A stretch of 23,295 nucleotides of DNA from Butyrivibrio sp. (GCA_024690635.1 JAILOW010000176.1:1-23295), one strand, 5' to 3'. Shown: positions 1 through 7,717, counted from the first letter of the stretch. Notes: generated by a model from the sequence alone, not told the origin. A program made the numbers and translations.

Positions 1-540
1 TTGACCGGGGAAGAAAAACAGGCAGAATATCCCTGCTACATAATGGCACCGCAAATAGAAAACAATGTCTTTTTATCTGCTTCCAGCAGAAAGAGTCTGT
101 ACGATGAGCTAAAGACCGAGGCAGAACGCCTTGTAAAAGCAGGAAGGGTGGACGGAGACCGGATCTATATAATGGGCTATTCGTTTGGAGGCCTTGCAAC
201 CACCGAGTTTGCGGAAAATTACCCCGACTATATAGCCGCAGCCATAGTGATGTGCCCGGCGCTTACTTATGATGACAGTTCTACCCAAAATCTAAAGCTT
301 ATGAAAGACGTTCCGGTGTGGTTTGCCCATGCCGGTGGCGATAATGTGATCCCCGTAAATGTCAGCCGCTCCGCTGTTTCGACGTTGGAAGCTCTTGGAG
401 CACCGGAGGTGCATTATACGGAGTTTTCCGATGAGGAAATGAAAACTGCAGGTGCGATGTACGGATATCATCAGGCGGACTACGCGGTTATGGCGGATGA
501 ACAGTTCATGAACTGGCTGTTTGGGAAAAAGAAAAAATAA
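1..540 (+). CDS. Alpha/beta hydrolase (esterase or peptidase type), 3' part
   Basis: C-terminal part of an alpha/beta-hydrolase; the frame is open at the left edge, so the true start lies outside and the TTG at base 1 is probably internal. The nucleophile elbow GYSFGG puts the catalytic serine at residue 61 of the visible part. AGGDNVIP gives a likely acid (Asp114) and GYHQAD a likely catalytic histidine (His157), so the full triad is present in the usual order and spacing of the dienelactone-hydrolase / prolyl-oligopeptidase-like group. No signal peptide can be judged because the N-terminus is missing. The substrate cannot be told from sequence. A short hairpin with a T-run follows the stop, so it probably ends its transcription unit. 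Confidence 0.8.
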   Translation: MTGEEKQAEYPCYIMAPQIENNVFLSASSRKSLYDELKTEAERLVKAGRVDGDRIYIMGYSFGGLATTEFAENYPDYIAAAIVMCPALTYDDSSTQNLKLMKDVPVWFAHAGGDNVIPVNVSRSAVSTLEALGAPEVHYTEFSDEEMKTAGAMYGYHQADYAVMADEQFMNWLFGKKKK

Positions 541-544
541 TTTT

Positions 545-565
545 AAAAAAGTTGAAGACTTTTTT
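545..565 (+). terminator. Probable intrinsic terminator of the hydrolase
   Basis: Perfect 8-bp stem AAAAAAGT / ACTTTTTT (545-552 with 558-565) around the 5-nt loop TGAAG, just after the stop codon, with the T-run forming the 3' arm. The stem is AT-rich and therefore weak, but position and form fit a terminator. Confidence 0.5.
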
Positions 566-592
566 GATGCTGTATCGTTATATTAAATGAGA

Positions 593-617
593 GGCAACAA
601 AAAGGTCTTTTAACGTC
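593..617 (+). promoter_or_regulatory. Candidate ECF-type promoter of the sigma operon
   Basis: GGCAAC (593-598), a 15-nt spacer, then CGTC (614-617). An AAC-containing -35 with a CGTC -10 is the typical promoter form for ECF sigma factors of the Bacillus SigM/SigX/SigV kind, and ECF genes often transcribe themselves. The start would fall near 624, giving a very short leader. No good sigma-A promoter was seen in the same 90-bp gap. Inference from pattern only. Confidence 0.4.
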
Positions 618-631
618 ACAGAAAAAAGAAG

Positions 632-1153
632 GTGGGGAAAATCGATTCGAGAGAAAAGTTAATACAGCTTATGAATTCATACAAGAATCTGATTTTCTCT
701 GTATGCCTCAAGATGACGGGAGATTATTTTGCCGCGGAGGATATAACTCAGGAGACCTTTATTGCAGCCTATGAGCATATAAAAGAGTTTGACGGAGATT
801 CGGAAAAAGCCTGGCTTTGCAGGATCGCATCGAATAAGTGCATTGATTATCTGAGATCAGCGGAACGACGTGCTGTTCCGGCGCCGGATGATGAAATGCC
901 GCAGGAAGAAAGCACCAGAGATGGCCCATTGAATCTTTATACCAGCCGGGATGTGTTGGAGCAGGTCAGAACCAGATGCATGGAGCTGCCTGAAGGATAT
1001 GGTGAGATCGCGGAGCTGTACTTTATAAAAGGTATGAAGGCAAAAGAAATTTCGGAAAAAACAAAGCTACCGCTTAAGACGGTGCAGACCAGGATCTACA
1101 GAGCCAGAGACATGCTCAGGAAAACTGTAAGAAAGGAGGATCTGCTTGCATGA
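632..1153 (+). CDS. ECF-family RNA polymerase sigma factor
   Basis: A 173-aa sigma-70 family protein with only regions 2 and 4, the ECF layout. Region 2 spans about residues 12-80 (core-binding part around GDYFAAEDITQETF; DNA-recognition part around WLCRIASNKCIDYLR). Region 4 spans about 110-166 (LPEGYGEIAELYFIKGM, then the helix-turn-helix KEISEKTKLPLKTVQTRIYRAR). The GTG start at 632 is not secure: the best ribosome site, AGAAGGTGG at 627-635, overlaps it, and the next ATG (671) would cut into region 2. The next gene overlaps its stop by 4 nt (ATGA), the usual arrangement of a sigma with its own anti-sigma. It likely directs transcription of its own operon through the element at 593-617. 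Confidence 0.9.
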   Translation: MGKIDSREKLIQLMNSYKNLIFSVCLKMTGDYFAAEDITQETFIAAYEHIKEFDGDSEKAWLCRIASNKCIDYLRSAERRAVPAPDDEMPQEESTRDGPLNLYTSRDVLEQVRTRCMELPEGYGEIAELYFIKGMKAKEISEKTKLPLKTVQTRIYRARDMLRKTVRKEDLLA

Positions 1154-1590
1154 GTAAGATTTATGATTACTTGTCGGATGAAGAACTGAAAAAGCTGATG
1201 GATGATGCCGAAAGCGAAGGAATAGCGAAGGCACCGGAAAATCTGGAAGCTGAAGTCTTAAGCTTTATTGATGAAAAAGAAAAGCGTCGTGACAGGCAGA
1301 CCTCGATTAGAGCGGTGTCTGCGGGAAAACCTGCATCAAATGCCATAGACTACGCTCTGTATTGTGCAAAGGTTTTCGGATCTATCGCTGCAGCGATATT
1401 GATCCTGACGATAGCTCCTATCATAAAGGAACATAGAGAGCTTCCTGCCAGAGAAGAAAAACCGATACCGACAAGGGAAGAAGTAATAGATACAAACGTC
1501 AAATCCAAAGAAGACGTCATAAAAGAACAGGAATCAGGAAAGATAATACCTAAAATAGAAGAATTACTCGAATTAACGAGGGAGGAATGA
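1150..1590 (+). CDS. Probable membrane anti-sigma factor
   Basis: A 146-aa protein with a charged cytoplasmic N-terminal half (about 1-66), one membrane segment at about 69-92 and a charged Lys/Glu-rich tail of about 50 residues that would lie outside. This is the topology of ECF anti-sigma factors that hold the sigma at the membrane until a signal triggers release. No zinc-binding HxxxCxxC motif is visible, so it is not a ZAS-type anti-sigma. The call rests mainly on the ATGA overlap with the sigma gene and on topology; family membership by sequence is not certain. It is translationally coupled on both sides, with the next gene starting at its stop. Confidence 0.65.
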   Translation: MSKIYDYLSDEELKKLMDDAESEGIAKAPENLEAEVLSFIDEKEKRRDRQTSIRAVSAGKPASNAIDYALYCAKVFGSIAAAILILTIAPIIKEHRELPAREEKPIPTREEVIDTNVKSKEDVIKEQESGKIIPKIEELLELTREE

Positions 1591-1592
1591 TT

Positions 1593-2180
1593 ATGAAACC
1601 AACAAAGAAAAGCGGATTTTTCAGATTTATATTTGCATTTTGCCCAGGTGCAGCAGAGATGTACATGGGATTTATGAAGAATGGATTTAGCATTATGGCG
1701 GTATTCGCCATTATCTGTGGTATGTGGGCCGTGACAGATCTTGATTTTATGGCGGCTATAGGGGCTCTTGCATGGTTTTTCGGTTTTTTCCACGCAAGGA
1801 ATATCTCCAAGCTTGAAGAGGCGGACTTTTTAGCATACGAAGACAGATATATCTGGGAGGAGTTTGATACAACAGGAGTTATGAATATTCCCGGTGAAAA
1901 GCTCAGAGTGGTTGCAGCTGTAGCTTGTATCCTTGTAGGATTGGGCATTATATGGTCCTATGTTTCCTCAATAGTATTTAAGCTGATCCCCGGCGATTAC
2001 TGGGATCTGCTGTACCCTATCATCTCCAAGATCCCCAGTGTGGTTGTTGCAGTTGCCCTGATCGTAGCAGGCATTATACTGATCAGAGGAAAAAAGAAGG
2101 AGCTTATGGCACCGCAGAACGCTATTGATGTGCTTGCAACCGATGCTTTTATAGAGCAAAAAGATTCCAAGGAGGCATAA
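1593..2180 (+). CDS. Multi-pass membrane protein, TM2-domain-like
   Basis: A 195-aa membrane protein. The N-terminus (FCPGAAEMYMGFMKNG, residues 16-31) followed by two hydrophobic helices (about 31-47 and 52-66) resembles TM2-domain proteins, where a Pro-Gly motif precedes a helical pair. Two more helices lie at about 105-125 and 147-165, and a charged tail ends the protein. ATG 1593 is preferred over ATG 1587 because GGAGG (1581-1585) is 7 nt from 1593 and only 1 nt from 1587. It sits third in the sigma/anti-sigma operon, so it may help sense or respond to envelope stress. The precise function is unknown. Confidence 0.65.
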   Translation: MKPTKKSGFFRFIFAFCPGAAEMYMGFMKNGFSIMAVFAIICGMWAVTDLDFMAAIGALAWFFGFFHARNISKLEEADFLAYEDRYIWEEFDTTGVMNIPGEKLRVVAAVACILVGLGIIWSYVSSIVFKLIPGDYWDLLYPIISKIPSVVVAVALIVAGIILIRGKKKELMAPQNAIDVLATDAFIEQKDSKEA

Positions 2181-2183
2181 CCT

Positions 2184-2483
2184 ATGGAGAACACCATTAG
2201 AGTACACAGGGTAGGCTCACTGACTGCAGGGATATCGCTGATAGTTTTCGGGATTGCTTTCATCCTCCATTTGTTCGCGAATCTCGTAAGCTATGAAATG
2301 ATATTCAGATTATGGCCTTTTATCATAATAGGCATGGGCGTGGAACTACTTGTTTCCAACATGAAGACGGAGAAGATAGTGTATGATAAGGGCAGTATCG
2401 TACTTCTCATACTTATGGCATTCTTTGCCATGACCATGGCAGGTGCAGACTGGGTAATGCTTAATCTGGCGGACCGCCTGTGA
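2184..2483 (+). CDS. Small membrane protein, LiaF-like transmembrane domain
   Basis: A 99-aa protein with three hydrophobic segments (about 13-32, 40-57 and 70-90). The pattern of a glycine-containing first helix, then RLWPFIIIGMGVELLV, resembles the membrane part of LiaI/LiaF-like and DUF5668 proteins of Firmicutes, which are tied to envelope stress. It starts 3 nt after the stop of the TM2-like gene, with AAGGAGG upstream at 2169-2175, and is the last gene of the operon. Two hairpins follow it. The family call rests on general pattern, not on a catalytic motif. Confidence 0.55.
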   Translation: MENTIRVHRVGSLTAGISLIVFGIAFILHLFANLVSYEMIFRLWPFIIIGMGVELLVSNMKTEKIVYDKGSIVLLILMAFFAMTMAGADWVMLNLADRL

Positions 2484-2498
2484 TGACAATATAATGCA

Positions 2499-2520
2499 AC
2501 TGTTTTTAACAAAAAACAGT
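2499..2520 (+). terminator. First of two tandem hairpins after the sigma operon
   Basis: ACTGTTTTT (2499-2507) and AAAAACAGT (2512-2520) form a perfect 9-bp stem with the 4-nt loop AACA. There is no T-run after it. It may help end the operon on this strand, or act as a minus-strand structure. Confidence 0.4.
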
Positions 2521-2529
2521 GAAAAATGT

Positions 2530-2566
2530 AAGCTTCGCTTGATAGACAGGCGAAGCTTTTCTTTAT
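2530..2566 (+). terminator. Intrinsic terminator of the ECF operon
   Basis: AAGCTTCGC (2530-2538) pairs perfectly with GCGAAGCTT (2550-2558) around an 11-nt loop, followed by TTCTTTAT. This is a stronger stem than the hairpin just upstream and is the likely operon end. Confidence 0.75.
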
Positions 2567-2610
2567 ACAATCAAATAAATGTTAATTTTTGTAGCAAAGG
2601 TGGTACAAAT

Positions 2611-3687
2611 ATGAGAAAGACATACGTTGACAACATTCGATGGATAACAGTGGTTTTAGTGGTGATCTATCATGTGATCTATATTTTCAATGGCGCGACA
2701 GTACACGGGATAATAGGGCCATTTAGTGATAATCAGCCCCAGGATGTGTTTCAGTACATCGTATATCCCTGGTTTATGCTTCTTTTGTTTACGGTTTCCG
2801 GAATGTCTGCCCGTTTTGAGTTGGAAAAACGCTCAGAGAAGGAGTTTATGAAGCTTAGGACAAGAAAACTGCTGGTTCCTTCAACAATTGGCGTGCTGGT
2901 ATTCGGATGGGTCCTTGGGTATTACAATATGCTGATGTCAGACGCGTTTACAAGCATGGAAGGTTCCGGAACACCAATGCCTGTAGTATTTCTTATCATG
3001 GCAGTCAGCGGCACAGGCGCTTTATGGTACATACAAATGTTGTGGCTGTTCAGCATTCTTTTGATACCGATACGCAAAGTAGAAAAGGACCGTTTATATA
3101 ACCTGTGCTCCAAGGTAAACGTTCCTATCCTTTTGTGCCTTACGATACTTATTTACGGGGCTGCGCAGATTCTGAACACCCCCGTGGTGGTTGTTTACAG
3201 ATTCGGAATATACGGCGTCGGATTCTTTATCGGATACTTCGTTTTGTCCCATGATGAAGTCATGGACAGGGTGGAAAAGAGCTGGCTCTTACTGAGCATT
3301 ATGGCTGTAATCGCATGTGTCGCCTTTGTTCTGGTGTTTTGGGGACAACCCTACCCGGAGCATGTGGTACTTGATACGCTTTTGTGCAATGTGTATGCAT
3401 GGCTCGGAACTTTAGGCGTTTTTGCTTTTATGAAAAAATGGGGCGGTTTTGAAAATTCTTTTTCCAAATGGATGTGCAGAGAATCTTGGGGAATATACGT
3501 GTTCCACTACCTGTGTATCGCTGTATCCGCCTGGTATCTGCATGTTTTTGCCCCGGGCATGGCTCCGGTTTTGGTGTACCTTCTTGTGGGCATAGCAGGG
3601 TTTACCGGAGCGGTCATTCTATATGAACTGATCAGCAGGATCCCGGTTCTCAGATGGTGCGTACTGGGAATCCGTAAACGTGGTTGA
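2611..3687 (+). CDS. Acyltransferase 3 family integral membrane protein
   Basis: A 358-aa protein of about ten membrane helices. The N-terminus reads MRKTYVDNIRW then VVIYHVIY. Arg10 and His21 form the R-X10-H motif of the acyltransferase-3 (OafA/NolL/YrhL) family, where the His is needed for acyl transfer. These enzymes move acetyl or other acyl groups onto sugars or surface glycans from inside the membrane; the acceptor here cannot be told. ATG 2611 is chosen because AAAGGTGG (2596-2603) lies 7 nt upstream and the family motif begins directly after it; the longer frame from 2494 would run through the terminator. It is flanked by a terminator upstream and a promoter overlapping its stop codon, so it is probably monocistronic. 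Confidence 0.85.
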   Translation: MRKTYVDNIRWITVVLVVIYHVIYIFNGATVHGIIGPFSDNQPQDVFQYIVYPWFMLLLFTVSGMSARFELEKRSEKEFMKLRTRKLLVPSTIGVLVFGWVLGYYNMLMSDAFTSMEGSGTPMPVVFLIMAVSGTGALWYIQMLWLFSILLIPIRKVEKDRLYNLCSKVNVPILLCLTILIYGAAQILNTPVVVVYRFGIYGVGFFIGYFVLSHDEVMDRVEKSWLLLSIMAVIACVAFVLVFWGQPYPEHVVLDTLLCNVYAWLGTLGVFAFMKKWGGFENSFSKWMCRESWGIYVFHYLCIAVSAWYLHVFAPGMAPVLVYLLVGIAGFTGAVILYELISRIPVLRWCVLGIRKRG

Positions 3688-3712
3688 CCGGCAGAAAAAA
3701 TAGGTGCATAAT
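3684..3712 (+). promoter_or_regulatory. Sigma-A promoter of the DUF2156-GNAT operon
   Basis: TTGACC (3684-3689), a 17-nt spacer and CATAAT (3707-3712); start of transcription near 3719. The -35 overlaps the stop codon of the acyltransferase gene. The leader to the ATG at 3765 is about 46 nt and has only a weak ribosome site (AGAAAG). Confidence 0.65.
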
Positions 3713-3764
3713 ATATAGGACGCAATTAAATCATGTTAGAGATATAAAAGAAAGTGTATATATT

Positions 3765-4691
3765 ATGGACAAAAGACCGGTGTTTCATACGCCATCATTT
3801 GAGGAAACTGCGGAACTGGCGCGGATATTTGCACTCAGAGATAACAAAACCTGCGACAGTACAGTTCTGGATACATATATCTGGAAAAACTTTTACAACA
3901 CGAGAGTCAGCCTTGAAGAGGGCATGGCTCTCATTCTTATGAGCGATGATAAGGGCTTTTTTGCGGCCATGCCCTATTGCAAAAAAGAAGATCTTCCCGG
4001 ATGTTTTGAAATATTGAAAAGGTATTTTCATGAGGAATTAAACTGTCCCTTGAGGATCGATCTTGCGGATGAAGATTCAATCGGGATACTGGATCTTTTT
4101 AACGATCCGTCCTTTATAATAGAGGAAGAGACTGATCTTAAGGATTATCTCTATGATGCGGAAGAGTTAAGGCTTCTTCCGGGCAAAAAATTCCAGAAAA
4201 AAAGAAATCTTGTAAATAAATTCATGAAAGAATATGAGGGCAGGTGGGAATATAAGACCATGTGCTGCGTTGACGAGTATTTCCTTGAAGAGTTTATGAA
4301 AAAATGGGTGGAAAACAGGCTTTCTGAGGATGTGGAGAGCAAGGATACGCTACTTTCGGAGAAGGAGGGCGTTATAGATATCCTTCGTAACTGCGACAAG
4401 GTGACCTTCAGAGTCGGCGGTATTTTTATTGATGAAAGGCTTGAAGCTTTTTCCATAGGCTCTTTTAACAGCAGGGAACAGATGGCGGTTATCAGTATAG
4501 AAAAGGGAAACTCAGAGATTCCCGGTATATATCAGGTGATAAATCAGCAGTTTCTGCTAAATGCCTTTAAAGATGCCAGATACGTGAACAGAGAAGACGA
4601 TATGGGAATCGAAGGCCTTCGCAGGGCAAAAGAGAGCTATAATCCCATTGGTTTTGCAAGAAAATACAGAGTAAATGAGAAAACGTTATGA
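3765..4691 (+). CDS. DUF2156 (phosphatidylglycerol lysyltransferase-like) protein
   Basis: A 308-aa soluble protein with the DUF2156 signature: an N-terminal half ending in YLYDAEELRLLPGKKFQKKR (residues 128-147), then NLVNKF, and a second GNAT-like half (KEYEGRW to RKYRVNE). The family has a doubled acetyltransferase-like fold and includes the C-terminal domain of MprF-type lysyl-phosphatidylglycerol synthases. No membrane flippase part is present here, so it is not a full MprF, and its substrate is unknown. ATG 3765 fits the family N-terminus; the open frame extends to 3684 but runs into the upstream gene. It overlaps the next gene by 4 nt (ATGA), so the pair is translationally coupled. Confidence 0.8.
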   Translation: MDKRPVFHTPSFEETAELARIFALRDNKTCDSTVLDTYIWKNFYNTRVSLEEGMALILMSDDKGFFAAMPYCKKEDLPGCFEILKRYFHEELNCPLRIDLADEDSIGILDLFNDPSFIIEEETDLKDYLYDAEELRLLPGKKFQKKRNLVNKFMKEYEGRWEYKTMCCVDEYFLEEFMKKWVENRLSEDVESKDTLLSEKEGVIDILRNCDKVTFRVGGIFIDERLEAFSIGSFNSREQMAVISIEKGNSEIPGIYQVINQQFLLNAFKDARYVNREDDMGIEGLRRAKESYNPIGFARKYRVNEKTL

Positions 4692-5335
4692 TCCTTGAAT
4701 ATTCGGAAAAAGAAAAAACAAGGGCTCTTTATGAGCAGGCATTTGATGATCCAAAGGAGTTTGTTGATTATTATTACGACGAAAAGTGCCGTGATAACAG
4801 GATTATCGTGAGCCTGGAGGATGGAGAAGTCATATCCATGCTCCACTTAAATCCGTATAATGTGAATCTTTGTGGCACTGTAGTTCCAAGCTACTATGTG
4901 GTAGCGGTTGCCACCAGAAATGACAGACGCCGCGAAGGGCAGATGGCACGGGTGTTTGAAAAGACACTGGAGCTTCTTAAGGCTCAGCATATTCCCTTCG
5001 TTTTTCTTTTGCCTGTTGACGAAGCCATTTATTCATGGATGGGATTTGAAAAAATATGCGATTTTTCTGTAGATCGGATCGCCGATTATGAGAAGATACA
5101 AAAAAGCTATGATATTTACTGCGAAAGAGACGAGGATTATCTACGCAGAATGCGCAAGGAAGATGCTTTACGGGCACAGGATAACGGCGAGGTTCTTCCA
5201 AAAGATCCCGTGATCATGGCAAAAATTACAGATCTTGAGGCTTTTAACCGTGCCCTGGGGATGTCTTTTTCCGATGAAAAGCAAGCCCTGGACTGGATGA
5301 AGAAACAAAGAATATATATCTGCGAAGAAGTGTAG
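4688..5335 (+). CDS. GNAT family N-acetyltransferase
   Basis: A 215-aa acetyltransferase. The acetyl-CoA site is in VVAVATRNDRRREGQMARVF (about residues 71-90), a form of the beta4/motif-A (R/Q)xxGxG/A loop in which the last Gly is Met. FLLPVDEAIYSWMGFEKI (about 113-130) is the typical GNAT beta6-alpha-beta7 end with the conserved GF. After it, about 80 residues are charged and helical without a recognisable second domain; Eis-type relatives are about 350-400 aa, so this is a short form. The start overlaps the DUF2156 stop. Acting with DUF2156 on the same or related substrate is inference from coupling only. Confidence 0.75.
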   Translation: MILEYSEKEKTRALYEQAFDDPKEFVDYYYDEKCRDNRIIVSLEDGEVISMLHLNPYNVNLCGTVVPSYYVVAVATRNDRRREGQMARVFEKTLELLKAQHIPFVFLLPVDEAIYSWMGFEKICDFSVDRIADYEKIQKSYDIYCERDEDYLRRMRKEDALRAQDNGEVLPKDPVIMAKITDLEAFNRALGMSFSDEKQALDWMKKQRIYICEEV

Positions 5336-5381
5336 GTATGAGAGCGCTTTTTCATAAAAATCTAAAATTGATATTTTTTAC

Positions 5382-5410
5382 TTGATAAATATTAATTTTA
5401 CTGTTATTAT
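5382..5410 (+). promoter_or_regulatory. Strong sigma-A promoter of the amino acid ABC operon
   Basis: TTGATA (5382-5387), 17-nt spacer, TATTAT (5405-5410) with an extended -10 TG at 5402-5403. Transcription would begin near 5417, inside the operator-like repeats. Confidence 0.75.
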
Positions 5411-5445
5411 ACATAAAAATGCATAAATATACATCTGAATGTATA
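5410..5445 (+). promoter_or_regulatory. Candidate ArgR-like operator at the transcription start
   Basis: TGCATAAATATACA (5420-5433) matches the ARG-box core TGNATWWWWATNCA at every position. TACATAAAAATGCA (5410-5423) matches with one mismatch. TATACATCTGAATGTATA (5428-5445) is a perfect 7-bp inverted repeat with a 4-nt centre. The half-sites recur at exactly 10-bp spacing (5410, 5420, 5430), so they lie on one face of the helix, just downstream of the -10. A repressor bound here would block initiation. Assignment to ArgR is inference; any dimeric repressor with a similar site is possible. Confidence 0.45.
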
Positions 5446-5460
5446 AAACAGGAGGCCATT

Positions 5461-6225
5461 ATGAAAAAGAAAATTATATCCGTAGCACTTGCAGCAATAT
5501 TAACAGTAGCATCACTTGCAGGATGCGGAAGCGCATCATCTGATAAGTCAGGTGCAAAAGAGACACTTACAGTTGGAACTAATGCAGCATTCCCTCCCTT
5601 CGAGTACGTAGGAGACGACGGAAACCCCGATGGATTCGATATCGCTCTTATTAAGGCTATCGGAGAAAAGACAGGAATGGAAGTTCAGATCCAGGATATG
5701 GAGTTTGACTCACTTGTTTCTTCAATCGGCAGCAAGATCGATGTGGCTATCGCAGGTATGACAGTTACAGAAGAGCGTCAGAAGATGGTGGATTTCTCAG
5801 AATCTTATTATGAGGCTGTTCAGTCTGTTATCGTTCCCAAGGGAGCTGCTATCGCAAGCGCAGATGATCTTAAGAACCTCAAGATTGGCGTTCAGCTTGG
5901 AACTACAGGTGAATTCATTGCCGATGAGATCGAGGGCGCAGAGGTCTCTGCATACAACAAGGCAGTAGATGCGGTTAATGACCTTAATAACGGAAGGGTT
6001 GACTGCGTTATCGTTGACAAGAACCCTGCTGAAGTTTTCGGCGCACAGTTCTCCGATTCAGTAGATGTTATTCCCGGAGAAGCCTTTGATTTTGAGCCTG
6101 AGTTCTATGCAATCGCGCTTCCCAAGGGAAACAAAGATCTTGCAGACAAGATCAATAATGCGATCAAAGAATTAAAAGAAGATGGAACTTATGACAGTCT
6201 CATCAAGAAGTACATTGAGGAGTGA
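5461..6225 (+). CDS. Polar amino acid ABC transporter substrate-binding lipoprotein
   Basis: A 254-aa extracellular binding protein of the SBP_bac_3 family. A lipoprotein signal peptide (KKK, hydrophobic stretch, lipobox LAGC with Cys22) anchors it to the outer face of the membrane. The mature part has the family's N-terminal LTVGTNAAFPPFEY, the FDIALIKAIGEK segment, and the conserved IAGMTVTEERQKMVDFS. The long linear order matches HisJ/ArtP/TcyJ-type receptors that bind arginine, histidine, glutamine or cystine. The ATG at 5461 follows GGAGG (5451-5455) by 5 nt; the longer frame from 5419 lies in the operator region. It is the first gene of a three-gene importer operon. Confidence 0.92.
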   Translation: MKKKIISVALAAILTVASLAGCGSASSDKSGAKETLTVGTNAAFPPFEYVGDDGNPDGFDIALIKAIGEKTGMEVQIQDMEFDSLVSSIGSKIDVAIAGMTVTEERQKMVDFSESYYEAVQSVIVPKGAAIASADDLKNLKIGVQLGTTGEFIADEIEGAEVSAYNKAVDAVNDLNNGRVDCVIVDKNPAEVFGAQFSDSVDVIPGEAFDFEPEFYAIALPKGNKDLADKINNAIKELKEDGTYDSLIKKYIEE

Positions 6226-6236
6226 TCAGTAAATAA

Positions 6237-6923
6237 ATGACTTTAGAAGAACGTTTTATTGCGGCCTTTATTGAAGGCGACCGTTGGAAACTGTATTTAT
6301 CCGGTTTGGGTATAACCCTTGAGATTGCCGTTTTTGCAGGCATCCTGGGTATTGTTATCGGAACTGTCGTGGCTCTTATGAAGCTGTCGGTAACGGAAGA
6401 TGGTAAACCGACCGTTTTGAACGTGATCGCAACCATCTACGTTGATATTATCAGAGGAACGCCCAGTGTTCTGCAGCTTCTTATTATGTGGTTCATCATC
6501 ATGGCATCCTCCAATAACGGTGTATTGGTGGCATCTTTGTCCTTTGGTATCAACTCGGGTGCTTATGTTTCCGAGATAGTCCGCGGAGGAATTCTGGCGG
6601 TGGACAAGGGACAGATGGAGGCAGGAAGAAGCCTTGGCCTTTCAAAGGCTACAACTATGCGCTACATTATCCTTCCTCAGGCTGTAAAGAATATCATCCC
6701 GCCTTTGGGAAATGAGTTCATAACCCTTATAAAAGAGACTGCGATAGTGGGCTACGTTAGCCTTACCGACCTTACACGTGTCGCAAATCAGATCGCATCA
6801 AGGACATACGACGCTTTTATGCCTCTTATAGGTGCAGCGGTTATTTACCTTATCATCATCAAACTGCTCACTTTGATCCTTGGAATACTGGAAAGGAGGA
6901 TGCGTAGAAGTGATAACCGTTAA
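6237..6923 (+). CDS. Polar amino acid ABC transporter permease
   Basis: A 228-aa permease of the HisM/GlnP/ArtQ group with about five membrane helices. The cytoplasmic EAA loop, which docks on the ATPase, is visible as [20 protein letters not shown] (126-145) with ILPQA after it, and the typical GTPSVLQ motif lies at 74-80. Only one permease is encoded, so it probably works as a homodimer. The ATG lies 11 nt after the binding-protein stop, with a distant GAGGAG (6217-6222). Its 3' end overlaps the ATPase gene by 14 nt if the GTG start of that gene is right. Confidence 0.92.
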   Translation: MTLEERFIAAFIEGDRWKLYLSGLGITLEIAVFAGILGIVIGTVVALMKLSVTEDGKPTVLNVIATIYVDIIRGTPSVLQLLIMWFIIMASSNNGVLVASLSFGINSGAYVSEIVRGGILAVDKGQMEAGRSLGLSKATTMRYIILPQAVKNIIPPLGNEFITLIKETAIVGYVSLTDLTRVANQIASRTYDAFMPLIGAAVIYLIIIKLLTLILGILERRMRRSDNR

Positions 6924-7647
6924 AAATCTCTGTAAAGAGTTCAAGAACACAGACGGAACAGTTACCAAAGTCCTTAACGGCATAAATTATGAGATCAACA
7001 AGGGCGAAAAGATTGTTATTGTCGGACCTTCCGGCTCCGGAAAGAGTACTTTTTTAAGATGCCTTAACCTTATGGAAAGACCTACTTCCGGCCAGATCAT
7101 CTTTGACGGAGTGGATATAACAGACCGCAAAGTAAACATCAATAAAGTCAGAGAGCGTATGGGAATGGTTTTTCAGAACTTTAACCTGTTTAATAACCTT
7201 ACGGTTATGGAAAACATTACCCTCGCACCTATTAAACTTGGCATAATGAACGAAGCTCAGGCAAAGGAAAAAGCCACAGAGCTTTTGACGAGAGTTAATC
7301 TCCTTGATAAAGCTGACGCATATCCTGTTTCCTTGTCCGGCGGACAAAAGCAGAGAATTGCGATAGTTCGTTCACTTTGCATGAATCCTGAGGTTATTCT
7401 TTTTGACGAACCCACATCTGCCCTTGATCCTGAGATGGTAGGCGAGGTTCTGGACGTTATGAAGCGCCTTGCAGACGAGGGCATGACCATGGTGGTTGTT
7501 ACCCATGAAATGGGTTTTGCAAAAGAAGTTGCCACCAAGGTGCTTTTTGTGGATGAAGGAAATATCATGGAGGAAAACACTCCGAAAGAGTTCTTTGAAA
7601 ATCCTCAGAGCAAAAGATTACAGGATTTTTTATCAAAAGTTTTATAG
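6910..7647 (+). CDS. Polar amino acid ABC transporter ATP-binding protein
   Basis: A 245-aa ABC ATPase that powers the importer. Walker [10 protein letters not shown] is at 39-47, Q-loop glutamine at about 89 (MVFQN), signature LSGGQKQR at 142-149, Walker B ILFDEP with D-loop SALD at 163-173, and H-loop His199 (VVTHE). These match GlnQ/HisP/ArtM types closely. The GTG at 6910 is chosen because AAAGGAGGA (6892-6900) lies about 10 nt upstream and the family normally begins [10 protein letters not shown]; the longer frame from 6880 would lie almost entirely inside the permease. It is the last gene of the operon, with no clear terminator directly after it. Confidence 0.9.
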   Translation: MITVKNLCKEFKNTDGTVTKVLNGINYEINKGEKIVIVGPSGSGKSTFLRCLNLMERPTSGQIIFDGVDITDRKVNINKVRERMGMVFQNFNLFNNLTVMENITLAPIKLGIMNEAQAKEKATELLTRVNLLDKADAYPVSLSGGQKQRIAIVRSLCMNPEVILFDEPTSALDPEMVGEVLDVMKRLADEGMTMVVVTHEMGFAKEVATKVLFVDEGNIMEENTPKEFFENPQSKRLQDFLSKVL

Positions 7648-7659
7648 TTTTTTTATAAT
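7630..7659 (+). promoter_or_regulatory. Possible promoter of the 69-aa orphan gene
   Basis: TTATCA (7630-7635), 18-nt spacer, TATAAT (7654-7659). The -10 is perfect, the -35 matches at four of six bases, and it overlaps the ATPase gene's stop region. Confidence 0.4.
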
Positions 7660-7717
7660 GAAAACCTATAGTTCGAGTTACAATTAGTTCTAGCATGTAC
7701 GAAGAGGGGGAAGAGAC

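Noticed and set aside
1350..1948. Two long minus-strand frames (147 and 132 codons) opposite the anti-sigma and TM2-like genes
   Set aside because: Antisense to well-ordered overlapping genes with good ribosome sites; hydrophobic stretches are mirror effects of membrane segments.
2539..2569. Promoter for the acyltransferase (TTGATA / TATACA)
   Set aside because: The spacer is 19 nt and the -35 sits in the loop of the terminator; too weak to list as a feature.
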